A DNA stretch of 64,000 nucleotides from Methylophaga nitratireducenticrescens (GTDB taxonomy: Bacteria > Pseudomonadota > Gammaproteobacteria > Nitrosococcales > Methylophagaceae), in assembly GCF_000260985.4 (NCBI RefSeq), contig NC_017857.3:2660924-2724923 (forward strand), in the 5' to 3' direction. This document shows, one piece after another, positions 19,947 through 31,128 of the stretch. The notes under the pieces were generated by a model that saw only the letters and a program-made list of their open reading frames with translations, did no database searches and was not told the DNA's origin. Both the position numbers and the translations under genes were made by a program. Positions within the stretch are counted from its first letter, which is position 1, and the number at the start of each line of letters is the position of its first letter.

Positions 19947-20995
19947 GAGGTAGTCACCTCGACAACGTCGTTAAACCAAGGTCCAATATCGAACACCTGC
20001 ATAGTCGATATGATCACCAGCCAAACCAATGTCACTGGAATAAACACCTTCCAGCCAAGACGCATCACTTGATCATACCGATAACGAGGGAATGTGGCAC
20101 GGATCCATAGGTAGATAAACAGGAAAAAACTTGTTTTCAATAGTAACCAGACCAATCCCGGCACCCAGGAGAACATTGACTCCAGCACAGGAATACCCTG
20201 AAAGGGCGATAACCAGCCGCCCATGAATAAGGTGGCGGCCAAAATCGAAATCAAAATCATATCGGCGTATTCAGCGAGGAAAAATATCGCAAACGCCATA
20301 CCGGAATATTCCACGTGGAAACCGGCAACAATTTCGGATTCGCCTTCAGCAATATCAAATGGCGCTCGATTGGTTTCGGCCACGCCAGAAATAAAATACA
20401 CGACAAACAAAGGTAACAAAGGTAACCAGTACCAGTAAAAAATGCCACCTTGCTGAGCCATCACAATTTCACTCAGATTCAAACTACCAGCAGCAATCAA
20501 TACTCCTACCAGAGCAAAGCCCATGGCTATTTCATACGAAACGACTTGAGCAGCACTACGCATCGCACCTAAAAAAGCATAACGTGAATTAGAAGCCCAA
20601 CCCGCAATTACAATGCCGTAAACCCCCATTGAGGTGATGGCCAATACATATAATAATCCAGCATTGATATCAGCTAACACCATGCCCGCATCAAACGGAA
20701 TAACGGCCCAGGCGGCGAGCGCTGGCCCTATTGCCAGAACCGGCGCTAATACAAACAGATATAGATTGGATCGACTGGGCACAATAACTTCTTTAAGTAA
20801 CAGCTTGAGACCGTCGGCAATCGGTTGCAATAAGCCACGTGGCCCAACACGGTTCGGTCCAATACGCATCTGAATATAACCAATTATTTTTCGTTCGGCT
20901 AATGTCAGATAGGCAACCGCCAACATCAAAATCGCTATGATCAGTAGAATCTTTCCGATATTGGGTAACAAGTGCTGAGTAAGCAAATCAAGCAT
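19943..20995 (-). CDS. nuoH: NADH-quinone oxidoreductase subunit H
   Basis: Membrane subunit forming the quinone chamber of complex I, 350 residues and about eight helices. Signature segments are [20 protein letters not shown] near residue 35 and [20 protein letters not shown] near residue 215, with the conserved charged residues of the quinone site. It overlaps both nuoG and nuoI by a few bases. Confidence 0.97.
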   Translation of the reverse strand: MLDLLTQHLLPNIGKILLIIAILMLAVAYLTLAERKIIGYIQMRIGPNRVGPRGLLQPIADGLKLLLKEVIVPSRSNLYLFVLAPVLAIGPALAAWAVIPFDAGMVLADINAGLLYVLAITSMGVYGIVIAGWASNSRYAFLGAMRSAAQVVSYEIAMGFALVGVLIAAGSLNLSEIVMAQQGGIFYWYWLPLLPLFVVYFISGVAETNRAPFDIAEGESEIVAGFHVEYSGMAFAIFFLAEYADMILISILAATLFMGGWLSPFQGIPVLESMFSWVPGLVWLLLKTSFFLFIYLWIRATFPRYRYDQVMRLGWKVFIPVTLVWLVIISTMQVFDIGPWFNDVVEVTTS

Positions 20996-23351
20996 TTGCC
21001 ATCTCCGTGACAGCAGACAATTGTACTTGACCGAATGCCATACCCAGTTTTGCCGCGAGAGGCGAAGCAGCAGAAAGATAAACCATACCTTCCGCTACCT
21101 GCTCATCAATCAATACTGTCGTCGTGACGGTGAAATCACCTTGTTGAATCAACACTGGATCACCTTGGTTCACCCCAGATTTTTTTGCCTGATCCGGATG
21201 AATGCGCACAATGTCCAGGAATTGATTTTCCGGAGTTAACTGCAGGGCTTTGCTATGCCTGACCAGGCTATCCGTTCGATAAATCGGTACTTCTGAAATC
21301 AGTTGTACGGCTTTAGATGGCAAAATTTCGGTGGGAAGATACAGACTATTTTTGGCGGAAGAATGTCGATTCAACTGATCTTCTAACTCCTGACGTACCC
21401 CTTCTGATGACACAAAATCAAAACCAGAAAATTTCGAAATATTACCGAGAACACGCAAAATCTTCCAGCCAGGACGGCTTTCTCCTGGTGGAGAAACCGC
21501 ACCCGTAAAAGACTGCCATTGATGGTCCATCCCGACAAAAGTACCCGAGGTTTCGGCAAATGCCGCCAAAGGCAGTAATACATCGGCATACTCATGCAAG
21601 CTGTTGCAATGAAAACTATTTATCGCTACCACAAAACCTGCTCGTTGTAAGGCAAGTTGAGCAGCAGATGGATTGGAACAGTCAAATTCCGGTTCAATAT
21701 TAAATAACACATACGCACGTAACTGCTCGTCCCAGACTGTTTTAGCATCCAGCCCCGGCTTTGAGCCTGTCATCATTTCGCTGTACGGAATGGCACCGGC
21801 CAAGTGCAAAGCCTGACTATTCGCCTCAGGAAGGATCAATAGTTGTGCACCCGTTAGTTTACTGATAAGTGCTGCCATGGCGCGGATTACTGAAGCTTGG
21901 GGATGTTGATTCGCTATGGCGCCAACTACAATCAATGGCTGATTGGCATTCGCCAATTGCATTGCAATATTCTGTTCGGTCGCCGAGGCCGCTTTTTCCG
22001 ATACCAGATGCTCCCATTCTTTTGCTAACGTAGCATCTAGATGTAATAACGCTTTAGCGACGCCCCTTAATAATGAAAATAACTGTGTAGAATTAACAAC
22101 AACCTGCCGCTCCACAGGCATCAACAAATCTGTTTTGAAAAAATTAATATCCGTTATCAATCCGCCAGCACAGGCAGATTGCCGAATCCGATGAGCCAAC
22201 AAAGGAGCTTCACCGCGAACATTACACCCCAGTAAAACAATCGCATCACTTTGTTCAACCTGTGCCAGAGACACTGGACTAAATTGTTCGTGACCGATAT
22301 CGTTAAAATCCTGTTGGCGTAAACGATGATCAATATTATGGCTACCAAAATTCCGAAGCCATTTCTGGAACAGATAAGCTTCTTCAAGCGTAGCCATGGG
22401 GGAAATCAAGCCAGCAATTTGGTCAGCACCATTTTTGATCTTAACGTGTTTGAGCCCTTCTACTGCAAACTCAAGTGCCGTCTGCCAATCTGTGGTTTGC
22501 CATTCACCGTTTTGTTTAATCATGGGATGTAGCAAACGGTCTGGATGCTTTAAGCCAAGATAACTGAAGCGATCCCGATCTGAGATCCAACTTTGATTGA
22601 TGGATTCATTATCTCTGGGCACCACGCGCATAACTTCATTTTGCCGAGTATGAATTTCAACATTTGTTCCCAGGGCGTCATGTATTGCTATTGAAGGGTG
22701 TGAAGTCATCTCCCAAGCCCTGGCTTTATAGCGGAAAGGCTTGGAAGTGAGTGCACCTACTGGACACAAGTCAATGATGTTGCCGGATAATTCTGATGCC
22801 AGGCTATGTTCAACATAGGTGCCAATTTCCATATGTTCACCACGCCCAGTGGCCCCCAACTCTTTGATACCAGCAATTTCCTGACCGAAGCGAACACAGC
22901 GGGTGCAGTGAATACAGCGTGTCATATCGGTTTGAACCAGCGGGCCGATATCTTTATCCTTAACTACACGTTTTTTCTCACTAAAACGACTGATGCCGCT
23001 ACCATAGCCCAGCGACAAATCCTGCAATTCACATTCGCCGCCCTGATCACAAATCGGGCAATCAAGTGGATGATTGATCAACAGAAACTCCATTACACCG
23101 CGTTGTGCGGCAAGTGCCATTTCTGATTGAGTAAACACTTTCATGCCTTCCGCCACCGGTGTGGCACAGGCAGGCAAAGCTTTACGGGCTTTATCAACTT
23201 CCACCAGACACATCCGACAGTTGGCGACTATTGACAGGTTTTTGTGATAACAAAAACGCGGAATATCAATACCCGCCTCATCAGCAGCCTGAATAATCAT
23301 TTTGGCTGAATCCACTTTAAGTGGAATGCCATCAATTTCGATATTAACCAT
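20988..23351 (-). CDS. nuoG: NADH-quinone oxidoreductase subunit G
   Basis: Large iron-sulfur subunit of the electron-input arm, 787 residues. The N-terminal [2Fe-2S] domain has [15 protein letters not shown] with a further Cys at ALPAC; the next module has the His/Cys ligands of N5 ([18 protein letters not shown]), then [13 protein letters not shown] for N4. The rest is a molybdopterin-oxidoreductase-like domain without a visible N7 cluster set (N7 Cys not seen). It overlaps nuoF and nuoH by 8 bp. Confidence 0.96.
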   Translation of the reverse strand: MVNIEIDGIPLKVDSAKMIIQAADEAGIDIPRFCYHKNLSIVANCRMCLVEVDKARKALPACATPVAEGMKVFTQSEMALAAQRGVMEFLLINHPLDCPICDQGGECELQDLSLGYGSGISRFSEKKRVVKDKDIGPLVQTDMTRCIHCTRCVRFGQEIAGIKELGATGRGEHMEIGTYVEHSLASELSGNIIDLCPVGALTSKPFRYKARAWEMTSHPSIAIHDALGTNVEIHTRQNEVMRVVPRDNESINQSWISDRDRFSYLGLKHPDRLLHPMIKQNGEWQTTDWQTALEFAVEGLKHVKIKNGADQIAGLISPMATLEEAYLFQKWLRNFGSHNIDHRLRQQDFNDIGHEQFSPVSLAQVEQSDAIVLLGCNVRGEAPLLAHRIRQSACAGGLITDINFFKTDLLMPVERQVVVNSTQLFSLLRGVAKALLHLDATLAKEWEHLVSEKAASATEQNIAMQLANANQPLIVVGAIANQHPQASVIRAMAALISKLTGAQLLILPEANSQALHLAGAIPYSEMMTGSKPGLDAKTVWDEQLRAYVLFNIEPEFDCSNPSAAQLALQRAGFVVAINSFHCNSLHEYADVLLPLAAFAETSGTFVGMDHQWQSFTGAVSPPGESRPGWKILRVLGNISKFSGFDFVSSEGVRQELEDQLNRHSSAKNSLYLPTEILPSKAVQLISEVPIYRTDSLVRHSKALQLTPENQFLDIVRIHPDQAKKSGVNQGDPVLIQQGDFTVTTTVLIDEQVAEGMVYLSAASPLAAKLGMAFGQVQLSAVTEMANA

Positions 23352-24645
23352 AGTTCAACTTCAATTCTGGTTCATCAACCAGGCAACGGTGGTGATCGAT
23401 GTGATACTGAAATTCATCGCGGAAATGCTTGATAAAGCTGATAACCGGCGCGGCTGCGGCATCGCCCAGAGCACAAATCGTATTACCGTTAATGTTGTTC
23501 GCCACATCCACCAGACGATCCAGATCTTCCTGACGGCCTTCGCCATTTTCAATACGTTTAATGACGCGGTATAGCCAGCCGGTGCCCTCACGACATGGCG
23601 TGCACTGACCACAGGATTCTTCGTAATAAAAATACGCAATACGCTCCAGTGCTTTGACCATACAGGTGGTTTCGTCCATAACAATTACTGACCCTGCACC
23701 CAGCATCGATCCAGCTTTGCCGATGCCATCATAACTCATTGCGGTTTGCATCATGGCTTCTGCAGGCACCACAGGTGTCGAACTTCCACCAGGAATAACG
23801 GCTTTGAGTTTATTGCCATTGCGAACACCACCAGCAAGTTCCAATAACTCAGCAAAGGGTATGCCCAGTGGCACTTCATAATTTCCCGGCTTATTGACGT
23901 GGCCAGTCATACAAAAGATTTTCTGTCCCCCATTATTTGGAGTACCCAGCTCATGAAACCAGTCCGCACCATGCTGCAAGATGACTGGCACCGATGCCAG
24001 TGTTTCGGTATTGTTGATCGTAGTGGGCCGACCATATAATCCATAGCCTGCAGGAAAAGGTGGCTTGTAACGCGGTTGACCTTTTTTACCTTCAAGGGAT
24101 TCCAGTAATGCTGTTTCTTCTCCGCATATATAAGCTCCAGCACCAGGATGAGCATGAAGTTCAAAATTAAAGCCGCTACCCAGAATATTTTTGCCTAGAT
24201 AACCTGCTTGGCGTGCTTCGGCTAACGCTTGTTCAAATCGTTCCATCGGCTCAAAAAATTCGCCACGGATATAGTTGTAGCCACGTTGTGCACCAATGGT
24301 GTATCCGGCAATGATCATACCTTCAATCAACTGATGCGGGTTATATCGCAGAATATCGCGATCCTTGCAGGTGCCAGGCTCTCCCTCGTCCGAGTTACAG
24401 ACAATATATTTATCGCCCGGCATCCGCCGAGGCATAAAACTCCATTTCAGTCCAGTAGGAAACCCCGCTCCACCGCGACCACGCAGTGCCGAATTTTTTA
24501 TGGTTTCAATAATACTTTCCTGGCGGGTCTTTTCATGCAGAATTTTCTCCAATACCTCATATCCACCGATACTGCGATAGGCTTCCATAGACCAGGGCTT
24601 ATCAAGATGCATAGTACGAAAACAAACCTGATTTTGTTGCATCAT
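23344..24645 (-). CDS. nuoF: NADH-quinone oxidoreductase subunit F (NADH/FMN binding)
   Basis: Binds NADH and FMN and carries cluster N3; 433 residues. The NADH/FMN site is visible as [17 protein letters not shown] near residue 55 and [19 protein letters not shown] ([10 protein letters not shown] core), the second Gly-rich stretch as [19 protein letters not shown], and the cluster as [11 protein letters not shown] with a distal Cys in [14 protein letters not shown]. It starts inside the nuoE stop (ATGA). Confidence 0.97.
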   Translation of the reverse strand: MMQQNQVCFRTMHLDKPWSMEAYRSIGGYEVLEKILHEKTRQESIIETIKNSALRGRGGAGFPTGLKWSFMPRRMPGDKYIVCNSDEGEPGTCKDRDILRYNPHQLIEGMIIAGYTIGAQRGYNYIRGEFFEPMERFEQALAEARQAGYLGKNILGSGFNFELHAHPGAGAYICGEETALLESLEGKKGQPRYKPPFPAGYGLYGRPTTINNTETLASVPVILQHGADWFHELGTPNNGGQKIFCMTGHVNKPGNYEVPLGIPFAELLELAGGVRNGNKLKAVIPGGSSTPVVPAEAMMQTAMSYDGIGKAGSMLGAGSVIVMDETTCMVKALERIAYFYYEESCGQCTPCREGTGWLYRVIKRIENGEGRQEDLDRLVDVANNINGNTICALGDAAAAPVISFIKHFRDEFQYHIDHHRCLVDEPELKLNYG

Positions 24646-25154
24646 TTCACCCCGTCTAGAAGCGCATCAATTTTTTCTTCGGTCAGATGCTCATGATAAT
24701 CATGATCCAGCAATAACATTGGTGCTCCGACACAGGCTCCCAAACATTCGACTTCTTTTAATGTGAATTTGCCGTCAGCAGTGGTTTGACCGAAACCAAT
24801 ACCCAGCTTTTTTTGTATCCGTCTGGCGATATCTTGCGAACCACATAATTGGCAGGAAATATTGGTACAAAGGCTGATTTTGTGTTGCCCCACTGGTTTG
24901 AGTTCGAACATCGTATAAAACGTCGCCACCTCAAACACACTGATCGCCGGGATTCCCAGATAATCCGCCAAGGCACGCATTAAGCCTTCACTAAGCCATC
25001 CTTCATGAACATTCTGCAGAATATGCAAGCAGGGTATTACCGCTGATTGTGGCTGTCCGGGTGGATATTTACTGATCCAATTATCCAATTGTTGCCGCAC
25101 AGTTTCATTAAATAACTGATCTTTGTGGCCAGTAAGTTGTAACATTTCGGTCAT
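24642..25154 (-). CDS. nuoE: NADH-quinone oxidoreductase subunit E ([2Fe-2S])
   Basis: Thioredoxin-like [2Fe-2S] subunit (cluster N1a), 170 residues. The four cluster Cys are seen in [10 protein letters not shown] (first and second ligands) and CLGACVGAP. The N-terminal half has [20 protein letters not shown] typical of the family. It overlaps nuoD and nuoF by 4 bp each. Confidence 0.97.
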   Translation of the reverse strand: MTEMLQLTGHKDQLFNETVRQQLDNWISKYPPGQPQSAVIPCLHILQNVHEGWLSEGLMRALADYLGIPAISVFEVATFYTMFELKPVGQHKISLCTNISCQLCGSQDIARRIQKKLGIGFGQTTADGKFTLKEVECLGACVGAPMLLLDHDYHEHLTEEKIDALLDGVK

Positions 25155-26404
25155 CGGTCAATCTCCCCGAAAACAATATCCATTGTGCCAATGATAGCCA
25201 CCACATCAGCCAGTAAATGCCCTTTAGCCATTTCATTCATCGAAGCCAGATGGGGAAAACCCGGTGCACGTATTTTGACTCGATAAGGTTTATTGGCACC
25301 ATCAGAAACCATGTAAATACCAAATTCACCTTTAGGGTGTTCCACGGCACTGTAGACCTCACCTTCAGGAACACAATAACCTTCGGTAAAGAGCTTGAAA
25401 TGGTGAATCAAAGCCTCCATATCATCTTTCATATCTGCTCTGCTGGGAGGAGCAATTTTGGTATTGTCCAGAATTACTGGACCAGGATTGGCACGTAACC
25501 AATCAACGCATTGCTGCATAATTTTGTTTGACTGCCGCATTTCCTCGACCCGAACCAGGTATCGGTCGTAGCAATCGCCCTCTTTACCTACTGGAATATC
25601 AAAATCCAATCGGTCATACACTTCATAAGGTTGTTTGCGCCGCAGATCCCATTCCACACCGCTGCCACGTAACATCGGGCCAGTAAAGCCTAATTGGAGT
25701 GCCCGCTCTGGAGACACCACACCAATTCCCACCGTACGTTGTTTCCAGATTCGATTATCAGTCAGCAGCGTTTCATATTCATCGACACATTTGGGAAAGC
25801 GCTGACAAAAATCCTCAATAAAATCGAGCAGACTGCCTTCACGGTTTTGATTTAACTTTTTGACTTCGGCTTCAGAATGCCATTTGGATTTTTGATATTG
25901 CGGCATGCTGTTGGGTAAATCACGATACACGCCACCTGGACGATAATAGGTTGCATGTAACCGCGCACCGGAGACTGCTTCGTAACAGTCCATTAAATCT
26001 TCACGCTCACGGAAGCAGTAAAGAAATACGGTCATAGCACCAATATCCAGACCATGTGCACCAAGCCACATCAGGTGATTCAAAACCCGGGTCATTTCAT
26101 CAAACAATACCCGGATGTACTGTGCCCGGACTGGAGGTTCAATGCCCAACAGCTTTTCAATCGCCATCACATAGGCATGTTCGTTACACATCATCGACAC
26201 ATAATCCAGCCGATCCATATAACCAATACTCTGGTTATAGGGTTTGGACTCAGCCAACTTTTCGGTACCCCGGTGCAACAAACCAATATGTGGATCAGCG
26301 TGCACAATAACCTCGCCATCCATTTCCAAAATCAGGCGTAATACACCATGTGCTGCTGGATGCTGCGGGCCAAAATTCAGCGTGTAATTTTTAATTTCAG
26401 CCAT
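25151..26404 (-). CDS. nuoD: NADH-quinone oxidoreductase subunit D
   Basis: 49-kDa-type subunit that forms part of the quinone-reduction site; 417 residues, separate from NuoC. Signatures: [20 protein letters not shown] at the N-terminus, [14 protein letters not shown], and the C-terminal [18 protein letters not shown]. It abuts nuoC with a 1-bp overlap and nuoE with 4 bp. Confidence 0.97.
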   Translation of the reverse strand: MAEIKNYTLNFGPQHPAAHGVLRLILEMDGEVIVHADPHIGLLHRGTEKLAESKPYNQSIGYMDRLDYVSMMCNEHAYVMAIEKLLGIEPPVRAQYIRVLFDEMTRVLNHLMWLGAHGLDIGAMTVFLYCFREREDLMDCYEAVSGARLHATYYRPGGVYRDLPNSMPQYQKSKWHSEAEVKKLNQNREGSLLDFIEDFCQRFPKCVDEYETLLTDNRIWKQRTVGIGVVSPERALQLGFTGPMLRGSGVEWDLRRKQPYEVYDRLDFDIPVGKEGDCYDRYLVRVEEMRQSNKIMQQCVDWLRANPGPVILDNTKIAPPSRADMKDDMEALIHHFKLFTEGYCVPEGEVYSAVEHPKGEFGIYMVSDGANKPYRVKIRAPGFPHLASMNEMAKGHLLADVVAIIGTMDIVFGEIDR

Positions 26405-27072
26405 TATTTCTTGGCCTCGCCATGCGGTTGCAGGTAACGGTTATCGTCACGAATCACCCGCGGGACCAGCGTTCTTGGTTCAATACTGACCGGCTGATAA
26501 ATCACCCGTTTCTGTTCGGGGTCATAAAGCATTTCCACATTGCCAATCAATGGAAAATCCTTGCGAAACGGATGGCCGACAAAACCATAATCCGTCAGAA
26601 TACGTCGCAGATCCTGATGGCCTTTAAAGAGAATTCCAAACAAATCAAAGGCTTCACGTTCGTACCAGTCCGCCGAATGCCAGATGCTGGTGACTGAATC
26701 AATAATAGGCGTTTCAGCAATCAGATCCACCTTCAGGCGCAGTCGATTATTGTGTTGCACTGATAGCAGATGATAAACCACGGCATAGCGAAAGCCTTCG
26801 TCCATTTCGTCGATTTGCGAAAACGGTTCACGCGCCCGGCTGAAACCATGTTCGGTGGCCTGTTTGGTTTCCCAGCCACTGTGGCCGTATGCAGAGTAAT
26901 CCACTCCACATAAATCAATTAATTGGGTAAAACTAAACTCATCGCGTAACGCTTTGCATACCGGGATAATCTGTTCCGCTTCAATATGGATCGTTAATTC
27001 GCCACGATTAAACTCACATTCCACCAGCTGATTGACAAAGTGTTGTTGTAATTTATCTTTGAGCGATTTCAT
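26404..27072 (-). CDS. nuoC: NADH-quinone oxidoreductase subunit C
   Basis: 30-kDa-type subunit of the connecting arm, 222 residues. The family signature [19 protein letters not shown] is present around residues 133-151, followed by [20 protein letters not shown]. It follows nuoB by 9 bp. Its presence as a separate gene rules out a nuoCD fusion. Confidence 0.96.
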   Translation of the reverse strand: MKSLKDKLQQHFVNQLVECEFNRGELTIHIEAEQIIPVCKALRDEFSFTQLIDLCGVDYSAYGHSGWETKQATEHGFSRAREPFSQIDEMDEGFRYAVVYHLLSVQHNNRLRLKVDLIAETPIIDSVTSIWHSADWYEREAFDLFGILFKGHQDLRRILTDYGFVGHPFRKDFPLIGNVEMLYDPEQKRVIYQPVSIEPRTLVPRVIRDDNRYLQPHGEAKK

Positions 27073-27081
27073 GCAACGACC

Positions 27082-27570
27082 TTATTCTTGTGAGCTTTTA
27101 GCGATAGTATTAGTGCGCTGAATTTTTTTCTGTAATTGAATAATCCCGTAAAGCAAAGCCTCAGCGGTTGGTGGACAACCCGGGACATAAATATCCACTG
27201 GCACTATTCGATCACAACCTCGAACAACTGAATAAGAATAATGATAGTAGCCCCCGCCATTGGCACAGGACCCCATTGAGATGACCCAACGCGGCTCTGA
27301 CATCTGGTCATATACTTTACGCAGTGCCGGTGCCATTTTGTTGACCAAAGTACCGGCAACAATCATCACATCCGACTGACGTGGACTGGGCCGAAACACT
27401 ACGCCAAAACGATCCAGGTCATACCGTGAAGCGCCTGCTTGCATCATTTCAACAGCGCAACAGGCCAAACCAAAGGTCATCGGCCACAACGATCCGGTTC
27501 TGGCCCAATTAATTAATTTATCTGCTGAAGTTGTGACAATGCCTTCATGGAGAACGCCTTCTATTCCCAT
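27082..27570 (-). CDS. nuoB: NADH-quinone oxidoreductase subunit B
   Basis: Holds the terminal cluster N2 that reduces quinone. Cys ligands are in [23 protein letters not shown] and [12 protein letters not shown] chose the ATG at 27570 (162 residues, [10 protein letters not shown]) because AAGGAG sits 7 bases upstream; a start 7 codons earlier lacks such a site. The gene overlaps the nuoA stop by 10 bp. Confidence 0.96.
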   Translation of the reverse strand: MGIEGVLHEGIVTTSADKLINWARTGSLWPMTFGLACCAVEMMQAGASRYDLDRFGVVFRPSPRQSDVMIVAGTLVNKMAPALRKVYDQMSEPRWVISMGSCANGGGYYHYSYSVVRGCDRIVPVDIYVPGCPPTAEALLYGIIQLQKKIQRTNTIAKSSQE

Positions 27571-27917
27571 TCCAAGGCTCCTTTTTTCCATTCATAGATA
27601 AATCCCACCACCAGAATTCCGAGAAACAGAAACATGGCCAGCAAACCAAATACACCGATTTCATCAAGCACGATGGCCCAAGGGAATAAAAAGGCTATTT
27701 CTAAATCAAAAATGATAAACAGGATGGCTACCAGATAATACCGCACATCAAATTTGCCATGAGTATCTTCAAAAGGTTCAAAACCACACTCATAGCTGGA
27801 GCGTTTTTCAGCGTCTGGGCGCTGTGGGCCAATAATAAAGCCTGCAATTAAAGGCATGACACCAAAGCCAATGCCAATAATGATAAACAACAAAATGGGG
27901 AGGTATCCCTCTAACAT
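27561..27917 (-). CDS. nuoA: NADH-quinone oxidoreductase subunit A (first gene of operon)
   Basis: Three-helix membrane subunit, 118 residues, with the conserved [20 protein letters not shown] loop and [16 protein letters not shown] in the second helix. It opens the fourteen-gene nuo operon, which runs unbroken on the minus strand to nuoN. The promoter must lie in the gap to its right. Confidence 0.96.
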   Translation of the reverse strand: MLEGYLPILLFIIIGIGFGVMPLIAGFIIGPQRPDAEKRSSYECGFEPFEDTHGKFDVRYYLVAILFIIFDLEIAFLFPWAIVLDEIGVFGLLAMFLFLGILVVGFIYEWKKGALEWE

Positions 27918-28352
27918 GCCGCTCTTCCACTCTTCCGAGATTTAGTGTCTGTGTGACACCTGATAATTATTATTTTTAGTGATATCGTGCTTATTTAATC
28001 AACGCCTAATGGTACACATTAACGTGTCGTATTTGAAGCACGTAATGACAATAATCATAAGTACTAAAAATTAAGCTGTACTGATCCATATAATTACCAA
28101 CTTATAATTTATGGAAGATAAGATGTGTTTTACCCCGTGGGGCATATACTCTAAAACGATTATCTCCATGGATGATAGTATCATCGGCCCTATACGTTCT
28201 TAATCCATGATAATTAATTCTTCTGCTCGCTCCTGACCTGAATTTCAAAGAGTACATTGCAAACGGATTTTCAACTACAACTTGAAAGTCAAGCTACTAT
28301 CATGTCATGACATCAAGATTGTCGTTTTCACATTTTTACTGCTGAGATATTT
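27918..28352. other. 435-bp AT-rich gap between nuoA and the RarD-like gene
   Basis: No gene is visible here. The gap must hold the nuoA promoter (leftwards) and that of the transporter gene (rightwards). A 12-bp palindrome ATGTCATGACAT lies at 28302-28313, about 40 bp before the transporter start, and TTTCAA/TTGAAA arms flank 28270-28288. I looked for a copy of the tRNA-Leu 3' end that would mark the island's far border and did not find one. Confidence 0.6.
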
Positions 28353-29243
28353 ATGTATGGTCTAGTTTTTGCTGTTGCTGCGTATGTCATTTGGGGTAGT
28401 TTCCCGCTTTATTTCAGTTATTTGAATAGTGTTTCAGCGGTTGAAGTGCTCTCACATCGGATACTATGGTCTCTACTAGCTACTTTGCTGGTAGGCCTTT
28501 TTCTTGGTCGTGGCCGTAAATTAGTCAAAACGTTCGCAGATAGAAAACTGCTCTTCTGGTTGGCATTATCCTCTTTGCTGATTGCGATAAATTGGTTGAT
28601 ATTCATCTGGGCAGTTTCACAACATCGAGTACTGGAGGCCAGTCTAGGATATTTCATTACTCCGGTAATGAGTCTGCTATTGGCGAGATGGTTGCTTAAG
28701 GAACAGTTGCATCCATTACAGGCCTGGGCTGGGGTTCTGGCCACCGTTGCTGTTTTATGGGAATGGTTCAGTCTCGGCAAGCTGCCTTGGGTGGGATTAT
28801 CCCTCGCTCTGGCATTTGCCCTTTATGGCCTCATCAGAAAAAAACATCCCGTGGATGGGGTCAACGGGCTGACCATTGAAACTTTGTGGCTGGCACCCTT
28901 AGCTTTGTTCTGGATTCTCTGGCAAGCATCAAACAGTGATTATAATCTCGTCTTTGGTGATACAGCACAATTGACCTTGTTATTAATTGGATCAGGCCTA
29001 CTGACCGCCTTACCGTTGGTTTTGTTCGCCATGGCCGCCACCCGTGTCGATTTATCCGTGGTGGGTTTTATTATGTATATCAACCCGTCAATTCAGTTTG
29101 TGATTGGGGTATATGTACTTAAAGAAGCTTACCCCCCGGAACGGTTGATTACCTTTGGAATAATCTGGATGGCATTGATCTTGTTTGTAGCAGGCATGTG
29201 GAAAAAATATCAACAGCACCAGGTTTCGGCATTTAGTCAGTAA
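28353..29243 (+). CDS. rarD: RarD-like EamA/DMT-family transporter
   Basis: Inner-membrane permease of the drug/metabolite transporter superfamily, 296 residues with ten predicted helices in two EamA halves. RarD features include YVIWGSFPLYFSYL in helix 1, SHRILWSLLATLLVG, NWLIFIWAVSQHRVLEASLG, and a C-terminal VGFIMYINPSIQFVIGVYVLKE. The substrate is unknown. The stop codon directly abuts an IS3 remnant on the opposite strand, so the last few codons may have been replaced at the junction. It could be an old chromosomal gene or part of the insert. Confidence 0.85.
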   Translation: MYGLVFAVAAYVIWGSFPLYFSYLNSVSAVEVLSHRILWSLLATLLVGLFLGRGRKLVKTFADRKLLFWLALSSLLIAINWLIFIWAVSQHRVLEASLGYFITPVMSLLLARWLLKEQLHPLQAWAGVLATVAVLWEWFSLGKLPWVGLSLALAFALYGLIRKKHPVDGVNGLTIETLWLAPLALFWILWQASNSDYNLVFGDTAQLTLLLIGSGLLTALPLVLFAMAATRVDLSVVGFIMYINPSIQFVIGVYVLKEAYPPERLITFGIIWMALILFVAGMWKKYQQHQVSAFSQ

Positions 29244-29689
29244 GAACTCATGTTTGAGAATACCGTTCACACGTTCTGCTAACGCATTTTGATAACAGTC
29301 ATACCCATCGGTCATAGAAGGTTTGATGGCATTGGCGTTAAGGTGGTTTTGGTATTCCTGTGAACAATACTGCACCCCTCGGTCAGAGTGATGAAGCAAT
29401 GGCTGTGTGCTCAGGCGATTTCGTATCGCCTGTTTTAAGGCCCGGCTAATATCTTTCACGGTCATCGTGTGTGAGACATCATGCCCCATGATCTTCAGAC
29501 GACAGCTCGTCCGAGTTTAATTCCATAGGCGTCAAACTTGGGCTTGAGCAGATGATACAGCTTCCGTGTGCCAAGCCGGGGCATAAAGCGCCGGATGTCT
29601 TGAACCATTTCCATCACTGGCTGCAAGGCAACTGCACGCTCGCAGAAGCGACTTTCAGCCTGATATATGGCTTGGCGGGAAAGTCCCAT
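29244..29689 (-). pseudogene. IS3 transposase orfB, internally deleted and 3'-truncated
   Basis: Two pieces of one integrase-type transposase. The first (29495-29689) has the HTH_21-like start MGLSRQAIYQAESRFC and breaks off after DAYGIKLGR. The second (about 29246-29495) resumes at KIMGHDVSHTM and runs through HHSDRGVQYCSQEYQNHL and ALAERVNGILKHEF. The expected 75-90 residues between them, with the first catalytic Asp, are missing and the frame changes at the join. The C-terminal RPH region is gone. It cannot be active. Confidence 0.85.
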
Positions 29690-29712
29690 GATGCGACATA
29701 ACCGGGTTAAGG

Positions 29713-30090
29713 TTATTTGAGCTTGGCTCTGGAGTTTCCTAACCCCATAGTGACAAGCTTTTTTCGCAGCTGGGTTCCTTGTGTCGTATCAATGTAATCA
29801 ATCATCTCATTGAGCACGAGATTTCTCAGCTTTTCATCCTCAAGCTGGCGTTCAAGCGCTTTTATTTGCTGTTCAGGTGTGGGATTGGTGTGAGTCATAG
29901 GCATTAACCTCAATGGATGCCAGTCTTGACGGCCATGTTTTCGAAGCCAAACGAGGACAGTACTTCGTCCTTGGATCCCATAATGAGCTTGTGCTTGCTT
30001 ATACGTCAACTCGCCTTTTTCTACCTGGTCAACAATGGCTAATTTAAAGGCCAATGTATAATCTCGTTGCGTACGTTTATGTCTTGACTT
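29713..30090 (-). pseudogene. IS3 transposase orfA, start codon lost
   Basis: DNA-binding small protein of an IS3 element. The frame reads KSRHKRTQRDYTLAFKLA and continues with the helix-turn-helix AQAHYGIQGRSTVLVWLRKHG and a C-terminal coiled-coil region. The codon before the first Lys is TAA where an ATG would be expected, so the native start seems mutated; a TTG at 30054 remains. It sits upstream of the orfB fragments in the usual frameshift arrangement. Confidence 0.75.
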
Positions 30091-30152
30091 TTATGGCTTG
30101 TCCATAATTAAGTCTCCAGTGTGTCAACTTATTTCAGGAAGAATCACAGATA

Positions 30153-30185
30153 TAAAAAAGCCGACCACAATTACTTGTGACCGGC
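30153..30185 (-). terminator. Intrinsic terminator of the porin operon
   Basis: On the minus strand an 11-bp stem with two G-U pairs (GCCGGTCACAA / TTGTGGTCGGC) closes a GTAA tetraloop and is followed by TTTTTT. It lies about 70 bp after the TorF-like porin stop, between that gene and the IS3 remnant. Confidence 0.88.
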
Positions 30186-30252
30186 AAAAGGAGCAGTTGC
30201 CTGCCCCTAGCTGAAAACTTTATCTGACAAACATCCGTGTCTACAAATAAAG

Positions 30253-31128
30253 CTAAAACGATTTTGAAACAGAGATTACATAACGTTCATCAACAATCTG
30301 ATGATTGTTATCAAAGCCGTAAAAATCGTGTTTTCCTTTCTTTATATCGGTATCGTGGTAACGCAAATCGACATTAAAGCCAAACACATTACGACTGATA
30401 CCTATGTTCCAATGCGTCCAGTCCAACTCTTCTTTGCCGTTGCCATTGGCATCCAGATTAGGGCCACTGTTATCAAAAAATTGATAGCCCAGACTACCTG
30501 ACAAAGTAAAACCGTGCGGTAATGTGTAGCTAGGGTGGATGGCAATATTATGTGACTGCAAATCTTCAACTCCGAACCAGTCAGTCAATGTCGGTGAATA
30601 CTCAAGCTTGATATTTACTTTGCCGAATTGTTTATCGACGTAGTTAAACATTTCCAGATAATTTGAATCGCGGTCGCCCGGATACACATACTGGAAAAAC
30701 ATACCGTTGTAGTTAACTCCGGTGTCGGCGATATCCTGAGTCGAATAACCCACATAAGGACCCCAGATAGCGTTAATTTTTGGATTATTGCCCTCGGAAT
30801 CATTACCGGGAAACATATTATTGGCAAGGTAATAACCGAGGTAAACGCCAGTATTATGTGTCCAGGTAATAGCACCTTTTAACGAGGGAATATCACCATC
30901 GTTGGTCTCTGATTCACCACGAAAGACATAATCAGAAGCAAATTCCACCCAAGTGGAAAACTTGCCACCAAAGACTTCCTCACGGTCTAAATAATCTACA
31001 AAAGCCACAGACTCTTTGGCTGCTTTTGCAGGGCCAACTTCAGCTTGTCCAGAATCTGCAAAACTGGCCGAGCTGATGACGGTACCGGTCATCAATAAAA
31101 CCAGGTGATTTAATTTAAAAGTTTTCAT
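30253..31128 (-). CDS. TorF-family (Gcw_chp) putative porin
   Basis: A 291-residue outer-membrane beta-barrel protein. It has a signal peptide (about 1-24, ending SSASFA), an acidic linker, then alternating aromatic strands beginning STWVEFASDYVFRGESET, with GVYLGYYLANNMF, NIKLEYSPTLTDWFG, GFTLSGSLGYQFFD and a C-terminal Phe (YVISVSKSF). The YVFRG-x-S/T motif near the barrel start is typical of the TorF/Gcw_chp group. It overlaps the end of the preceding secreted-protein gene by 4 bp, so the two are co-translated. The substrate is unknown. Confidence 0.85.
   Translation of the reverse strand: MKTFKLNHLVLLMTGTVISSASFADSGQAEVGPAKAAKESVAFVDYLDREEVFGGKFSTWVEFASDYVFRGESETNDGDIPSLKGAITWTHNTGVYLGYYLANNMFPGNDSEGNNPKINAIWGPYVGYSTQDIADTGVNYNGMFFQYVYPGDRDSNYLEMFNYVDKQFGKVNIKLEYSPTLTDWFGVEDLQSHNIAIHPSYTLPHGFTLSGSLGYQFFDNSGPNLDANGNGKEELDWTHWNIGISRNVFGFNVDLRYHDTDIKKGKHDFYGFDNNHQIVDERYVISVSKSF

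Larger units (their letters stand above)
29244..30125 (-). mobile_element. Degenerate IS3-family insertion sequence
   Basis: A decayed IS3 element holding an orfA-like and a broken orfB-like frame on the minus strand. The orfB end is cut off at the transporter gene and its middle is deleted. The right border is approximate: the sequence just beyond 30125 leads into the porin-gene terminator. I could not identify terminal inverted repeats or a target duplication, consistent with the left end being lost. Confidence 0.8.

Noticed and set aside
27918-28352. Possible attL copy of the tRNA-Leu 3' end near nuoA
   Set aside because: I searched by eye for the CCGGAGTCGAACCGGCAC element and found no copy outside the tRNA gene.
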